Shown here: piece by piece, positions 8,134 to 18,307 of the stretch | How positions within the stretch are numbered: position 1 is the stretch's first letter | How the letters are laid out: each line of letters begins with the position of its first letter | Assembly (NCBI RefSeq): GCF_000153485.2 | Contig: NC_018721.1 | Location: 3,038,001-3,102,000 of the forward strand | Direction: 5' to 3' | Source: Psychroflexus torquis ATCC 700755 | GTDB lineage: Bacteria; Bacteroidota; Bacteroidia; Flavobacteriales; Flavobacteriaceae | Length of the DNA stretch: 64,000 bases | Made by a program: the position numbers and the translations under genes | The notes under the pieces: model-generated | Told to the model about the DNA's origin: nothing | The model's input: the letters and a program-made list of their open reading frames with translations, nothing else | Databases searched by the model: none

Positions 8134-11100
8134 TTAAAAATTAAACTTAAGATTCATACCATACTGCTGCATAGCTGGGTAAGCACCAGATTGGTAGCCT
8201 TGGATATTTCCAGAACTTAATCCAGCTTCAGGATCTGAATATGGCATATTCTTATCAATTATCCATAAGTTTCTACCAATAATTGAAAGCGAAGCACCAG
8301 TGAATGGTAATTTTTCTAAAACTTTATCACCAAAACTATACGTTAAGTTCAATTCTCTCAATTTAATGTACGATGCATCATAAACATGCCCTTTATTAGC
8401 GTCACGAGCATAACCGTAAGGATTTGCATAAGTGTCGAAAGGAACTCTTGTTTGGTTTTGAGAACCATCAGCATTAACGCCTGGTAAAATTATACCACCA
8501 CTATCAGCTCCACTTGTTAAAGGGGCTCTCATCTCGTTGCCTAAGTCATTTATACCAGCTGTTCTATCATAAACACCAGTAGCCATTCCATACCAAGTAT
8601 CGAGAGAGAAGATATCTCCGCCTTCTTGTATATCGATCAAAAAGCTAAATCTGAAATTCTTGTAAGTAAAAGTGTTAGTAATACCTGCATTCCAGTCTGG
8701 CTGTATGTTTCCAATTATTTCATTATTTGATGACGTCGTTTCGTAATAACCACTGCTATTAACAGTTTTACTACCACTAGCATCATATACATAATCAGTT
8801 CCTCTTATGGTCCCATATGGTTCACCTGGTGCAGCATTTATAGAGATACCTCCTTGAAGGCTTGCCAATTGAAGGTTGTCTATACCATCTGTTAGACTTA
8901 TTACTTTATTTCTATTTCTAGACCAGTTTACACTAACATTCCAACTAAAGGCATCCAGTTCCAGAGGTGTTGCGCTAAGTAAAACCTCAAGACCTTTGTT
9001 TTCAATTTCACCTGCATTAAGTAATTTTCTTGTGTATCCAGTAGCATTAGACACAGGAACCGGTGTAATTTGGTCTTCTGTTCGTGTTCTATAATACGTA
9101 AAATCTAAATTCAGCCTATTATCTAAAAAGCTTGCTTCTAGACCAACTTCAAAAGACTTTGAAGTTTCAGACTTCAATTCAAGATTATTCAGTGTACTAT
9201 TCAAACTTGCTATACCTTGACCATTAAATGGTGTAGATATTACATAGGTGTTGAAAACATCATAAGGGTCTGTCGCACTACCTACCTGAGCATAGTTTGC
9301 TCTCAATTTTGCAAAACTTAACCAGTCTTTCTCTATAATGTTTGAAAGTAAAACACTAGTTGAGATTGAAGGATAAAAATATGTATTATCTGCCTTTGGG
9401 AGTGTAGATGAACGATCTCTCCTCACAGTGGCTTCCAAATAGTAAGTGTCTTTATAACCTAAACTTCCTCTGGCAAATAAACCATCAACCATCTGGTCCG
9501 CTTCGTATTCAAGTGGTGGTTGTAGAGGGTCTTTACTGTTGCTCAGAGCATAAAAACCAGCAGCATTTAAACCCCCGTTGGTAGATGCTCTAATAAAAGT
9601 TTGTTCGTTTCTTCTAAGGTTGAAACCAATATTACCGTCAAGATTTAAATCATCATTTAAATCTTTATTGAAATTTAATATTAAATCGTAATTATATTCA
9701 GCAACTCTGTTGTCAAATCTCGAGTATCTAGAGACACCAACCGATCCTACATTCTTACGCTCTTCTTGTAACTCGCTATAAGTATCGAAGGTAAAACGAC
9801 CTAATACACTAAACACATCATTGATTTCATAATTTAAATTAACGTTACCAAAATAACGATTACGAGTATCGGTCTGAAAATTTTCGTATCTTGTAAAGTA
9901 CGGGTTATCAGTATATATAGGTGTTAAGTTATCAGGTCCATTAGGATTCCAGGTTATATTTCTTCCTGTTTCAAAATAGGCATCACGTTGCTTATAAAGG
10001 TCAACATTAGATTGATTCCATTGTCTAAAGGATTGCATGACATTCAAATCATCATAACCTGTTCCATATCTACCTTTACCATCAGTTTTAATGAAATTAA
10101 CATTAGAAGCTACCTTGAGTTTGTCTGATAAATCATGAGATCCAGAAAATTTAATATTGTTTCTCTTAATACTACTATTCGGAAGGCTACCTTCTTGATC
10201 TAGGTTAGTAAAACCGACTCTGTAAGTACTTTTGTCAGTTCCCCCATCTAAAGCCACGGAATTAATCATAGTGTACCCTGTCTCCCATATGTCATTTGGA
10301 GTCTTATCTGCAGCTACCCATGGAGATGCTTGCTGGTAAGTATCCAATCCTGGATATATAGAATTCCACTGGTAGATCATTCGATCTGGGTCGAATGCTG
10401 CACCAAAAGAGGCGTCCTCTGTGAAAGGAGTTGTTTCATCTAAAACACCATCGCCGTTGATATCACTCAAATTGAAATAGCCATCCTCAGATTGATAATA
10501 TGGACCATAACCTGCACCATATTTTTGTTGATACTTTGGTAATGTACTTTCGTCTGCATTTGAAAACATAACAGAAGATCTAATACTTACTCCAAGACCT
10601 TTGTTTTTCGATCCCCTTTTAGTTTCAATAATTATGACACCATTCGCAGCACGCTCTCCATATAAGGCTGATGCAGCTGCACCACGTAAAACATTAATAG
10701 ATTTGATGTCATCAGGATTGATATCAGATGCTGCATTACCATAATCAAAACCTCCTTGTCCTGATCTCTGTCCACCAGTGTTTGAATTTTGGTTAATGAT
10801 AGGTGTCCCATCTACAACAAATAAAGCCTGGTTGCTACCCGTTAAAGAGGCATTACCTCTTATGACAACGTTAGTTGAACCACCCATAGTTCCAGATGAT
10901 TTTACTTGAAGCCCAGCGACTTTTCCAGATAGAGCATTCGTAAAATTCTGTGTTGCTACATCAGATACTTCATCTCCATCGAGTTCTTGAGTTGCATAAC
11001 CCAAAGATTTTTTCTCTCTTTTGATGCCTAAAGCAGTTACAACCACTTCATCAAGTTGTCCAGTATCATTCTGTAATGTTACTTGAAAAGAAGATTGACT

Positions 11101-11358
11101 ACCTACAGCCACCCTCTGTTCCTTCATTCCTAAATAAGAAAACACAAGAACAGCCTCTTGTCCCACTTCGATAGAGAAATTTCCATCAAAATTAGTTTGA
11201 GTACCATTACTTGTTCCATCTTCTATTACGTTTACGCCTGGTAGGGGTAAACCACTGTTGTCTACAACAGTTCCTGTCACTTCTTGACTTTGCGCAAAAC
11301 CTACATGTGAGATTAAAGCGAAAAGGAATAAGAAGATCCAATTTACATTTTGTTTCAT
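8134..11358 (-). CDS. SusC/RagA-family TonB-dependent transporter (pair 1)
   Basis: A 1074-residue outer-membrane transporter. Residues 1-22 are a signal peptide ending in GFAQ. A carboxypeptidase-D-like beta-sandwich follows (about 25-100, beginning EVTGTVVDNSGLPLPGVNV), then a TonB-box-like DEVVVTALG, the plug domain (about 115-240, with FVVDGTPI and LRGAAASALYGERAANGVI) and a long beta-barrel ending in aromatic KFNF. It would import its ligand with energy from TonB/ExbBD. It precedes its SusD partner in one operon. The first 110 residues are nearly identical to those of the second SusC protein, whereas plug and barrel are clearly different, so ligands probably differ. Confidence 0.95.
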   Translation of the reverse strand: MKQNVNWIFLFLFALISHVGFAQSQEVTGTVVDNSGLPLPGVNVIEDGTSNGTQTNFDGNFSIEVGQEAVLVFSYLGMKEQRVAVGSQSSFQVTLQNDTGQLDEVVVTALGIKREKKSLGYATQELDGDEVSDVATQNFTNALSGKVAGLQVKSSGTMGGSTNVVIRGNASLTGSNQALFVVDGTPIINQNSNTGGQRSGQGGFDYGNAASDINPDDIKSINVLRGAAASALYGERAANGVIIIETKRGSKNKGLGVSIRSSVMFSNADESTLPKYQQKYGAGYGPYYQSEDGYFNLSDINGDGVLDETTPFTEDASFGAAFDPDRMIYQWNSIYPGLDTYQQASPWVAADKTPNDIWETGYTMINSVALDGGTDKSTYRVGFTNLDQEGSLPNSSIKRNNIKFSGSHDLSDKLKVASNVNFIKTDGKGRYGTGYDDLNVMQSFRQWNQSNVDLYKQRDAYFETGRNITWNPNGPDNLTPIYTDNPYFTRYENFQTDTRNRYFGNVNLNYEINDVFSVLGRFTFDTYSELQEERKNVGSVGVSRYSRFDNRVAEYNYDLILNFNKDLNDDLNLDGNIGFNLRRNEQTFIRASTNGGLNAAGFYALSNSKDPLQPPLEYEADQMVDGLFARGSLGYKDTYYLEATVRRDRSSTLPKADNTYFYPSISTSVLLSNIIEKDWLSFAKLRANYAQVGSATDPYDVFNTYVISTPFNGQGIASLNSTLNNLELKSETSKSFEVGLEASFLDNRLNLDFTYYRTRTEDQITPVPVSNATGYTRKLLNAGEIENKGLEVLLSATPLELDAFSWNVSVNWSRNRNKVISLTDGIDNLQLASLQGGISINAAPGEPYGTIRGTDYVYDASGSKTVNSSGYYETTSSNNEIIGNIQPDWNAGITNTFTYKNFRFSFLIDIQEGGDIFSLDTWYGMATGVYDRTAGINDLGNEMRAPLTSGADSGGIILPGVNADGSQNQTRVPFDTYANPYGYARDANKGHVYDASYIKLRELNLTYSFGDKVLEKLPFTGASLSIIGRNLWIIDKNMPYSDPEAGLSSGNIQGYQSGAYPAMQQYGMNLKFNF

Positions 11359-11510
11359 TTGTTAATAATTTTTATTTGTTAGAATTAGCCGCGACGAAAC
11401 TAAGGGTTAACCAAAAACTTAACAAATTGATAACGTTAAATTTGCATAATTTTATAAAATAAAGTCTGAAAATTGAGTCATTACTCTGTAAGTTAATGAC
11501 TTACACTCTT

Positions 11511-11990
11511 ACCTGAATACGGACTATTCTAGTTTTAAAGAAAAAAAATTGGAATATAAGGCAAAGCTTTGGTATTCAATATCGGTAAGGGCGTAGCCAA
11601 TTTGAAAACCTTTATACCAAAATCCTACTTCAATTAAGCTGGAAACCAATGTTAATTATCTCATCAATAATTGATTAGAGTTTTTGAAAATTACTGACGC
11701 CACCTCTTAAGTAAACAAAATTTATATAGTCAACTTCAAAATCGAAACCAAAACCATAACCGGGGTAGCACTTATAGATTCAGAGGAAATAATATCATTG
11801 GTTTCTGCAAAGCGAAAGTCCATATTAAATGACATAGTAAGATCCAAATCTTTGTGAATACTGTTGGTTTTAGAAATTCCAAGTTGAAGTTTTGGCAGTC
11901 TGATTTCAGTTGTCTCAGCTGTGGTTTGGTTCATCAATGGCGCCTTGGATAATGGCCAACTCAGTATCATCAAAAGTCCAAATTGGTCAG
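11511..11990 (-). pseudogene. Decayed 3' fragment of a porV2-like gene (copy 1)
   Basis: On the minus strand this stretch is homologous to the last about 155 codons of the complete porV2-like gene at 34075-35142, starting at the stop codon. Several stretches are recognisable, such as ETTEIRLPKLQLGISKT and NMDFRFAETNDIISS, but small indels and substitutions break the frame and the invariant GG and loop residues are lost. The remaining open piece (11722-11973) has no plausible start of its own and should not be read as a gene. It is much more decayed than the copy at 18298-18752, so it records an older rearrangement. The 5' part of the gene is absent. Confidence 0.85.
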
Positions 11991-12136
11991 ATTCAATTTC
12001 TTCGACTACTTAAAGCTTAAAAGAAAGCGAGTAATCTTTTTTGAGTACGTTTTACATGCTTATTCTTTACTGATGCTCGTATTACATTTATATTTTAATG
12101 TATCGCTATGATAGGACGTGACGATTTTAAACATAA

Positions 12137-12165
12137 AAAAGCTGCTAGGTTTACTAGCAGCTTTT
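12137..12165 (-). terminator. Rho-independent terminator of the SusCD-2 operon
   Basis: A 12-bp stem (AAAAGCTGCTAG at 12137-12148 with 12154-12165) and 5-base loop lie just after the second SusD stop; on the minus strand the 3' arm runs into T residues. The stem matches that of the first SusCD operon at 6630-6657. Confidence 0.9.
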
Positions 12166-12182
12166 GTTTTTATGATAATCAA

Positions 12183-13556
12183 CTATTGAATTGGGAAAAC
12201 CCAAATATCATCGTCTAACAAATGACCTCCTTGTGCTTGAATTGCTTCCTCATAAGCATCTGGATTAGATTGTCTTTCCGTTATAGGATAGAGCAATCTT
12301 CTTGGTACTATTCCAGACGGATTATTTCCGTTTACACCATTAGGATCTGGAGTCAACGCTGGAAATCCTGTTCTTCTGAAATCATTCCATACTTGAATAG
12401 GAGCTTGACCATACATAGCTTTATATTTTTCAATTATAATAGTTTCAATACCATTATAAGTAATATTTGCAATGTATGCATCTATATCAGGAGTTGGTAT
12501 TGAAAGATATTCCATATTTGTTCTAATGGCTTCTTTCATTATAGATTCTCCGTTTCCGTTTCTCTCTGTGGCCTCAGCTTCAATAAACTTTACTTCAGCA
12601 TAACTAATCACAGGCGATGCACTATTTAATTTACTCCAAACCAAATTAGGATCATCATCACTAAAGTAAAGAAAATTACCCCCGTCATCTTCAACCATAT
12701 ACAATGGCTGTCTGGGGTCGTTCGTCATTAAATCAGCAAAAAAATCACCGATGATCATCGTATTTGGTCTTTGAAATCCAAATAGAGAAAGTGGGTGTCC
12801 TCCATTTTGTGAATTTTCAAAAAGGAAGTTGAGTTGACCATCATTACTACTCATAGCAAGATTAATTTCTGTCAATGCATTTTGAGCTGCTGAATTAGAT
12901 TTACTAGTTAATTGAATGTAGAATCTTGCCTTCAAGGCATGAGCAGTAGCAATCCATTGGGTGGGACTAGCGTCAATTAAATCTCCTTGAATTCCAACTG
13001 GATCATTGGCCTCAAGGTCATTTATAGCTTCGTCTAATAAATCTAAAATTATAGTATATAATTCTTCTTGGTCATCATATTTGGGTGATAAATTTTCTGC
13101 ACCTAAAAAAGCTTCTGTGTACGGAACGTTTCCCCATGCGTTTGTAGCTATACCAAGATTAATTGCAAGGTATACTTTTGCAACTCCTCTTGTATTAAAA
13201 TTTTCTTGAGTTGTAGCTCTTTCAATTATATCTACAGCATCTCGCATAGATCCCGTGTACAATCCAAAATCCCAAGGATTGCTGGTGTCATTTTCTCCAA
13301 TTACATATGAAGTATAACCTAATTGTTGAGCATCTACTCCTTTCCACTGCTGCGTAAGGATACCACCGTACCGTCCTAAAACAGCACCTATGTTTCTATG
13401 AGTCTGTGTTTGCATTGCAGGAACTATTGCAACTAATGGCACATTTTCTCCACCTGGTCTTGATGGGTCATTATTGGTAGAGTCATACTCACAAGCAGTA
13501 AGTATCACAACTAAAATTAGTGTGAGTTTTGTTATATGTCTTTTAAAGTATTTCAT
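12183..13556 (-). CDS. SusD/RagB-family outer-membrane lipoprotein (pair 2)
   Basis: A 457-residue lipoprotein with signal peptide and lipobox LTAC (Cys22) followed by EYDS. The mature part follows the SusD-like fold, with segments such as YGGILTQQWKGVDAQQLGY, WGNVPYTEAF and WIATAHALKARFYIQLT in the TPR-like helices. It would cap its SusC partner on the cell surface and bind substrate. It starts 13 bp after the SusC-2 stop and ends at a strong terminator, so the pair is a two-gene operon. It resembles the first SusD only at the family level, although the operon architecture is the same. Like pair 1 it lacks any adjacent glycosidase; nothing in the sequence identifies the ligand. Confidence 0.92.
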   Translation of the reverse strand: MKYFKRHITKLTLILVVILTACEYDSTNNDPSRPGGENVPLVAIVPAMQTQTHRNIGAVLGRYGGILTQQWKGVDAQQLGYTSYVIGENDTSNPWDFGLYTGSMRDAVDIIERATTQENFNTRGVAKVYLAINLGIATNAWGNVPYTEAFLGAENLSPKYDDQEELYTIILDLLDEAINDLEANDPVGIQGDLIDASPTQWIATAHALKARFYIQLTSKSNSAAQNALTEINLAMSSNDGQLNFLFENSQNGGHPLSLFGFQRPNTMIIGDFFADLMTNDPRQPLYMVEDDGGNFLYFSDDDPNLVWSKLNSASPVISYAEVKFIEAEATERNGNGESIMKEAIRTNMEYLSIPTPDIDAYIANITYNGIETIIIEKYKAMYGQAPIQVWNDFRRTGFPALTPDPNGVNGNNPSGIVPRRLLYPITERQSNPDAYEEAIQAQGGHLLDDDIWVFPIQ

Positions 13557-13569
13557 GATTATAATATTA

Positions 13570-16500
13570 TTAAAAATTAAGTCTAACAGTTACTGCGTAA
13601 CCCTTAGTGTTAGGTTGGTTGAAATAATCTAATCCAATACCATTCGAAGCTCCTGTTAAATTTGTTTCAGGATCAATACCTGGATAATCAGTAATTAAGA
13701 AAAGATTTCTTCCTGTAACAGTTAAAGAACCACCTGTAAGAAAAGTTTTATCAAGAAACTTATTTGGTAATGAATAAGTAAGAGAGGCTTCTCTAAGTCT
13801 TACCCACGAAGAATCATAAATATAATCTTCAGAGACTCCTCCAAACCCATATCTGACCCATCTATTAGCTCCAAGACCATTTGCAGGGTCAGCTAAAGCG
13901 ACTTCTGTAGAGTTGGTTTGTCCTGTGGTTTGATTTACTCCATTGAAAACAAAATCAGTAATACCTCTCTGCTCTGCTGTTGTTTGAGATGAACCAAAAT
14001 AATCAATTATACCACAAGTTCCACACCATACATCTCCACCCTGTCTAATGTCAAGTAAGGCTGATAACGTAAAGTCCTTGTAAGAAAATGTATTTCTAAT
14101 CCCCATTGTAAAGTCAGGTATTGGATCTCCTACAATTCCATTCTCAGGATCTACAACTGGAAATCCGCTGTCGTCTATTAAGACTTCTCCATTATCATTC
14201 CTTAAAAATTTTGATCCAAATATCGCCCCGTACGATTCACCAGCAATCACCCTACTAGAGGTTGATGTGAATCCTGCTAAGAGAATAGACTCTACACCTG
14301 GAGCCAACTCTTTCACAGTATTTTCAAAGGTAGTCCAGTTAAGATCAATATTCCAATTAAAATTATCTCCGACTATCGGCTTTAAAGATGAAGTAATCTC
14401 CCACCCTATATTCTCTATAATTCCTGCATTTACAGTTCTATTTGTGAAACCAGTAACTGCAGGTTGGTCGACTTGAATTATTTGATCTTCTGTAGTTTTA
14501 TTATAATAAGTCAGATCAATTTTTATTCGAGAATCATAAAAGTTGAATTCAGCACCTACTTCAAATTCTTCAGTTGTTTCAGGAGTTATATTATTATTAC
14601 CCAACAAAGATCCTCTTTCAAAAGCTACTGTTGAAAAAATAGGAAATTGATTGTCATCTATAAATCCGTCACCTCCTGAAGCTGCAGCGTTGTAATAGGT
14701 TAGTGTAGAAAATATAGGAGCATCATTACCAGTTTTACCGTAAGAGCCTCTTAATTTACCATAATTCATATTTCCACTGTCAAAAAGTTCTGTAAAAACA
14801 AAACTAGAACCAAAACTATAAGATTGAAATGAATTATCGTTTTCAGGCAGAGTTGATGACCAGTCATTTCTTAATGTACCGTTTATAAAGAAAGTGTTAT
14901 CATAAGAAAATCTAGCATCTGCTAATACCGCATCAAGTTGTCTCCTACCTACAGATTCTGAAACAGCTTGTGTAGCTGTGTTCGATATTATAAAAAATCC
15001 CGGAATTGTCATTCCTAATCCAGTGACAGCATCGAATTGAGTTTCAGTTTTAAAACCGTCATAACCTAAGACACCATTGAAATCCCATTTTTCATTTATT
15101 TTTTTCTCTGTAATAAATAAAAGCTGAGTGTTAATGTCCTCATTAAATATAGTTTGGTTGAAAACTTGGCCTTGAGGGTTACCAGCTGAATTAATATTTA
15201 CCCCTTGCTTCCTCTTATCTGCGTATTGGTCATAACCTAAGGTTCCTTGAATTGTTGCCCATTCAAATGGCTTGTATTCAAAAGATAATTTACCAATAAA
15301 TCGTTTTACATCGTCAAACGAAGGGTTTTGAGAAACTGTCCAATACGGGTTATCATAAACGCCATTTCTATAACTTCTCTGAGTACCATCAGGGAATAAG
15401 TATGTTGAAGGGGTATCAGCAGCATCTCTACTTGTTAATCCATTACCATTATCAAATGTAGGAGTAGTTCTTGCCAAACCAAGCATTATTCCTGAGACGT
15501 TTGAGCCTCTTTGAACTCTTCGACCCCCAGAATTAATATAATTGGCATTAGCTGAAATTTTGAAATTATCTCTTAAATTGGCTGAAATATTAGTCCTAAA
15601 AGATGTTCTTGAAAATTGCTCTTTAGGAGAAACTCCTGTTTGATCTAATTGTGCCCCAGAAATATAATACTTGATTTTTTCAGTTCCACCTCTCACGGAT
15701 ACGCTATTATCTTTTAATACACCAGTAGTGAAAAAATCGTATTGATCATAAGCATTTGCAGATTGTCCGTTTCCATCTCCTCGTGGTACTAATCTACCAT
15801 TTCTATCGAAAGGATATGAGCTATCACCATCAAATTCTAATGATGAAATTTTTGGACCCCAACTAAAGCCATCTTGGGTTTCTGGACCTCTATAAGTATT
15901 AACACCTCCTACTGGTCGACCTTGTGCAAATTCGCTTTGTAAATCAGGAAGCTGATTCACATTACTAAATTGATAGGAAGAAGATACGGTCACTCTCGGA
16001 GCACCAACTTTGCCTTTTTTAGTAGTAATAAGCACTACTCCATTAGCTGCTCTAAGCCCATAAAGTGTTTGAGCTGCAGTTCCTTTCAAAATTTCTAAAG
16101 ATTCAATATCCGATTGATTAATATCGATAGCTCTGTTTGAAGAGTCAACGCCACCGGTTCCGTTACCACTACTTGAATTGTCTATAGGAACTCCATCGAT
16201 TATAAAAAGAGGAGAATTCGACCTACCTATAGAGGTGTTTCCTCGAATACGAATATTGGAAGATGCCCCAACAGAACCTGAAGAACTTACAACACTAACA
16301 CCTGCAGCTTTAGATGATAGAGAATTTACTAAGTTTGTCTCCCCAGTGTTCTCAATATCCTCTGATGTTACAGTTTCCGCTGCATAAGTTAGAGACCTAG
16401 GATTGGATTTAATGCCCAAAGCAGTTATCACTACCTCGTCGAGCTGCCCAGTATCATTCATTAATGTTACTTCAATAGAAGATTGACTACTTACTGCCAC

Positions 16501-16746
16501 CCTTTGTTCCTTCATTCCTAAATAAGAAAACACTAAAATGGCACCTTGTTCAACTTCGATAGAAAAATTTCCATCAAAATCAGTTTGAGTACCATTACTA
16601 GTTCCGTCTTCGATTACGTTTACTCCTGGTAAGGGTAAACCACTGTTGTCTACAACAGTTCCTGTTACTTCTTGACTTTGCGCAAAACCTATATGAGAGA
16701 TTAAAGCGAAAAGGAATAAAAAGATCAAATTTACATTTTGTTTCAT
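13570..16746 (-). CDS. SusC/RagA-family TonB-dependent transporter (pair 2)
   Basis: A 1058-residue TonB-dependent transporter. It has a signal peptide (1-22, ending GFAQ), the carboxypeptidase-D-like domain (about 25-100), the TonB-box-like DEVVITALG, a plug (with FIIDGVPID and LKGTAAQTLYGLRAANGV) and a beta-barrel ending VTVRLNF. The first 110 residues and the matching DNA, including the last 17 bases or so before the ATG, are almost the same as in the first SusC gene. After the TonB box the two diverge sharply. It would import a ligand together with the SusD product encoded 13 bp downstream. A degenerate IS4-family element lies just upstream. Confidence 0.95.
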   Translation of the reverse strand: MKQNVNLIFLFLFALISHIGFAQSQEVTGTVVDNSGLPLPGVNVIEDGTSNGTQTDFDGNFSIEVEQGAILVFSYLGMKEQRVAVSSQSSIEVTLMNDTGQLDEVVITALGIKSNPRSLTYAAETVTSEDIENTGETNLVNSLSSKAAGVSVVSSSGSVGASSNIRIRGNTSIGRSNSPLFIIDGVPIDNSSSGNGTGGVDSSNRAIDINQSDIESLEILKGTAAQTLYGLRAANGVVLITTKKGKVGAPRVTVSSSYQFSNVNQLPDLQSEFAQGRPVGGVNTYRGPETQDGFSWGPKISSLEFDGDSSYPFDRNGRLVPRGDGNGQSANAYDQYDFFTTGVLKDNSVSVRGGTEKIKYYISGAQLDQTGVSPKEQFSRTSFRTNISANLRDNFKISANANYINSGGRRVQRGSNVSGIMLGLARTTPTFDNGNGLTSRDAADTPSTYLFPDGTQRSYRNGVYDNPYWTVSQNPSFDDVKRFIGKLSFEYKPFEWATIQGTLGYDQYADKRKQGVNINSAGNPQGQVFNQTIFNEDINTQLLFITEKKINEKWDFNGVLGYDGFKTETQFDAVTGLGMTIPGFFIISNTATQAVSESVGRRQLDAVLADARFSYDNTFFINGTLRNDWSSTLPENDNSFQSYSFGSSFVFTELFDSGNMNYGKLRGSYGKTGNDAPIFSTLTYYNAAASGGDGFIDDNQFPIFSTVAFERGSLLGNNNITPETTEEFEVGAEFNFYDSRIKIDLTYYNKTTEDQIIQVDQPAVTGFTNRTVNAGIIENIGWEITSSLKPIVGDNFNWNIDLNWTTFENTVKELAPGVESILLAGFTSTSSRVIAGESYGAIFGSKFLRNDNGEVLIDDSGFPVVDPENGIVGDPIPDFTMGIRNTFSYKDFTLSALLDIRQGGDVWCGTCGIIDYFGSSQTTAEQRGITDFVFNGVNQTTGQTNSTEVALADPANGLGANRWVRYGFGGVSEDYIYDSSWVRLREASLTYSLPNKFLDKTFLTGGSLTVTGRNLFLITDYPGIDPETNLTGASNGIGLDYFNQPNTKGYAVTVRLNF

Positions 16747-16866
16747 TTCTTAATAATTTTTATTTGAATTAGCCAAGAACTAAACTAAAATTTAAACTTT
16801 TTATTTAAAGGTTAAATTTTGTTAAATTATAACTAATTTTACAAAATTTATTAAAATATTTTATTG

Positions 16867-18257
16867 TTGTCCGTTAAAAACATGTGGTTATTGTCTTCAA
16901 TGTCAATAAAACCGTATTAACATCTTGAAAACATAAAAGTAAGCCCCGTATTATTTATTATATTGAAACTCAAATTTTTATTGAGAATCATCTGGGTTTC
17001 CTTTATTTTTAACAAATTATTTAGCATAAAAATCTACATTGTTGAAAAAGTCTTCGAAATTCATATAACTAAAAAGGTACTTTTGTAATAAACTGACTAA
17101 ATTTGAAAAACTTCAATATTTAGTTAGCCTCTTTTCTCATACTTGTAATAAGTAGCAAGGCAATAAGTGTATACCTAATTTGTATCTGTATTGTATTTCT
17201 ATTATCACCGTAAAAATACTGTAGTGGGAAGTTTTGTTTTATTAAATGGTAACTCTACTTCCTATCGTTTTTTATAAAGTAGAGCTATTCGTTCCGCAGT
17301 CAAATCAAATAGATTGGACAGGAAATAGTAAACCTTATTTTTTCTTCGTTATAAAACGATACTAATCGCAGCTCAGCCTTCTTTTCTTTCCCTTTATAAT
17401 CCTTATATTTAAGGGCAATTTTAGCATCTCTTAAGATATTATCTGGAGTGGCTTCTTGGAGGTCAAACTCTTCTAAAAGTGTTTCTTTATCGTTGTTTTT
17501 TAATCGGTTAACAAAAAGATTCCTTCCTCATTCTAGGTCTCAAAGAGCGCATAGTTATTGTACGCTTTTTCAAACGATGCTACTTCGCCTTTATTCATTG
17601 CTCTTTCTTTTTGTATAAGCAAAGAGTAGTACTCACGTGCATTACTATGGTATACTCCTACAGGTATTCCTGGTTGAATATCTAATTTTTGATGACTTTT
17701 CATTCCTCATTTTCGTTTTCCATTATTAGGATTACGCCCTACACACTCAAAAATTGGCTGAAAAAGAGCTATTGTGGTAGAGTCTATGGCATATACTTTT
17801 TTGTCGATTACCAACTGCTTGTGGCTGTCCAATAAATCTGGGAGATACTCGGTTACTAAATCACGATAAATATCTTCAAAGACAATACAGTCTCTTCTTT
17901 TGTTATCATCAGAGCTTGTACTTCTCTTTGGAGAATAATCAAACTTACAATGCGGAATTTTATCACCATAGTTTAGAATACCACCACACAGTTCACGAAG
18001 AGAGTTGCATCCTGAGGTCACACCACATAACATTGTGATTAAGTGCTGAAATGTTGAAAACCGCTTGCAGTAATGATTCGATTTGTGAGATAAGGCCCGC
18101 GCCGTTATTTTACTTTTATTAAGCAAACCTATCATTTGACTGAACATCAGTTATCCAAAAAAATAGCAGTTTTACTCGTAGTTGAATTTTTGGTCAAATA
18201 TTAATTCTTCTGTTTACGAAAAAAGCCTTAATCTTTGATGCCTTTTTTATCGGACAC
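16867..18257 (-). mobile_element. Degenerate IS4-family insertion sequence
   Basis: About 1.39 kb. Imperfect terminal inverted repeats are visible: TTGTCCGTTAAAAAC at 16867-16881 and, on the opposite strand, GTGTCCGATAAAAAA at 18243-18257. Between them lies a transposase pseudogene of near full length. No convincing target duplication is left. The element separates SusCD-2 from a truncated porV2-like gene. Confidence 0.75.
17017..18147 (-). pseudogene. IS4-family (DUF4372-type) transposase, multiply disrupted
   Basis: The first 146 codons (17707-18147) are open and match the N-terminal part of IS4-family transposases, including the first catalytic Asp region YAIDSTTIALF and ECVGRNPNNGKRK. 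An in-frame TGA at 17707-17709 replaces a codon of the usual GRKGG turn. Homology then continues in frame (MKSHQKLDIQPG) to a TAG at 17533-17535, shifts frame near 17512, continues as NRLKNNDKETLL, and reaches the conserved LYKKR segment followed by a further stop and shifts. The end NFEDFFNNVDFYAK with TAA at 17017 matches the normal C-terminus. The gene is therefore a full-length but inactive relic. Confidence 0.85.
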
Positions 18258-18267
18258 TAATGAAAAT

Positions 18268-18307
18268 ATTTAGGTAAGAGTTTAAGAAATTAAACTCTTA
18301 CCTAAAT
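18268..18307 (-). terminator. 18-bp perfect hairpin at the stop codon of the truncated porV2-like copy
   Basis: Arms 18268-18285 and 18290-18307 are perfect inverted repeats around a GAAA loop (plus strand). On the minus strand the 5' arm contains the last codons and the stop of the fragment, and the 3' arm leads into ATATTTTC. The complete gene at 34075 lacks this hairpin, so it probably marks the ancestral 3' flank. Confidence 0.7.

Noticed and set aside
11722..11973. Open frame of 83 codons between the two SusCD operons
   Set aside because: It is an internal piece of a decayed porV2-like 3' fragment and has no start or signal sequence of its own.
6683..16746. Reading the SusCD region as a polysaccharide utilisation locus
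   Set aside because: No glycoside hydrolase, lyase, sulfatase or hybrid two-component regulator is visible in the window.
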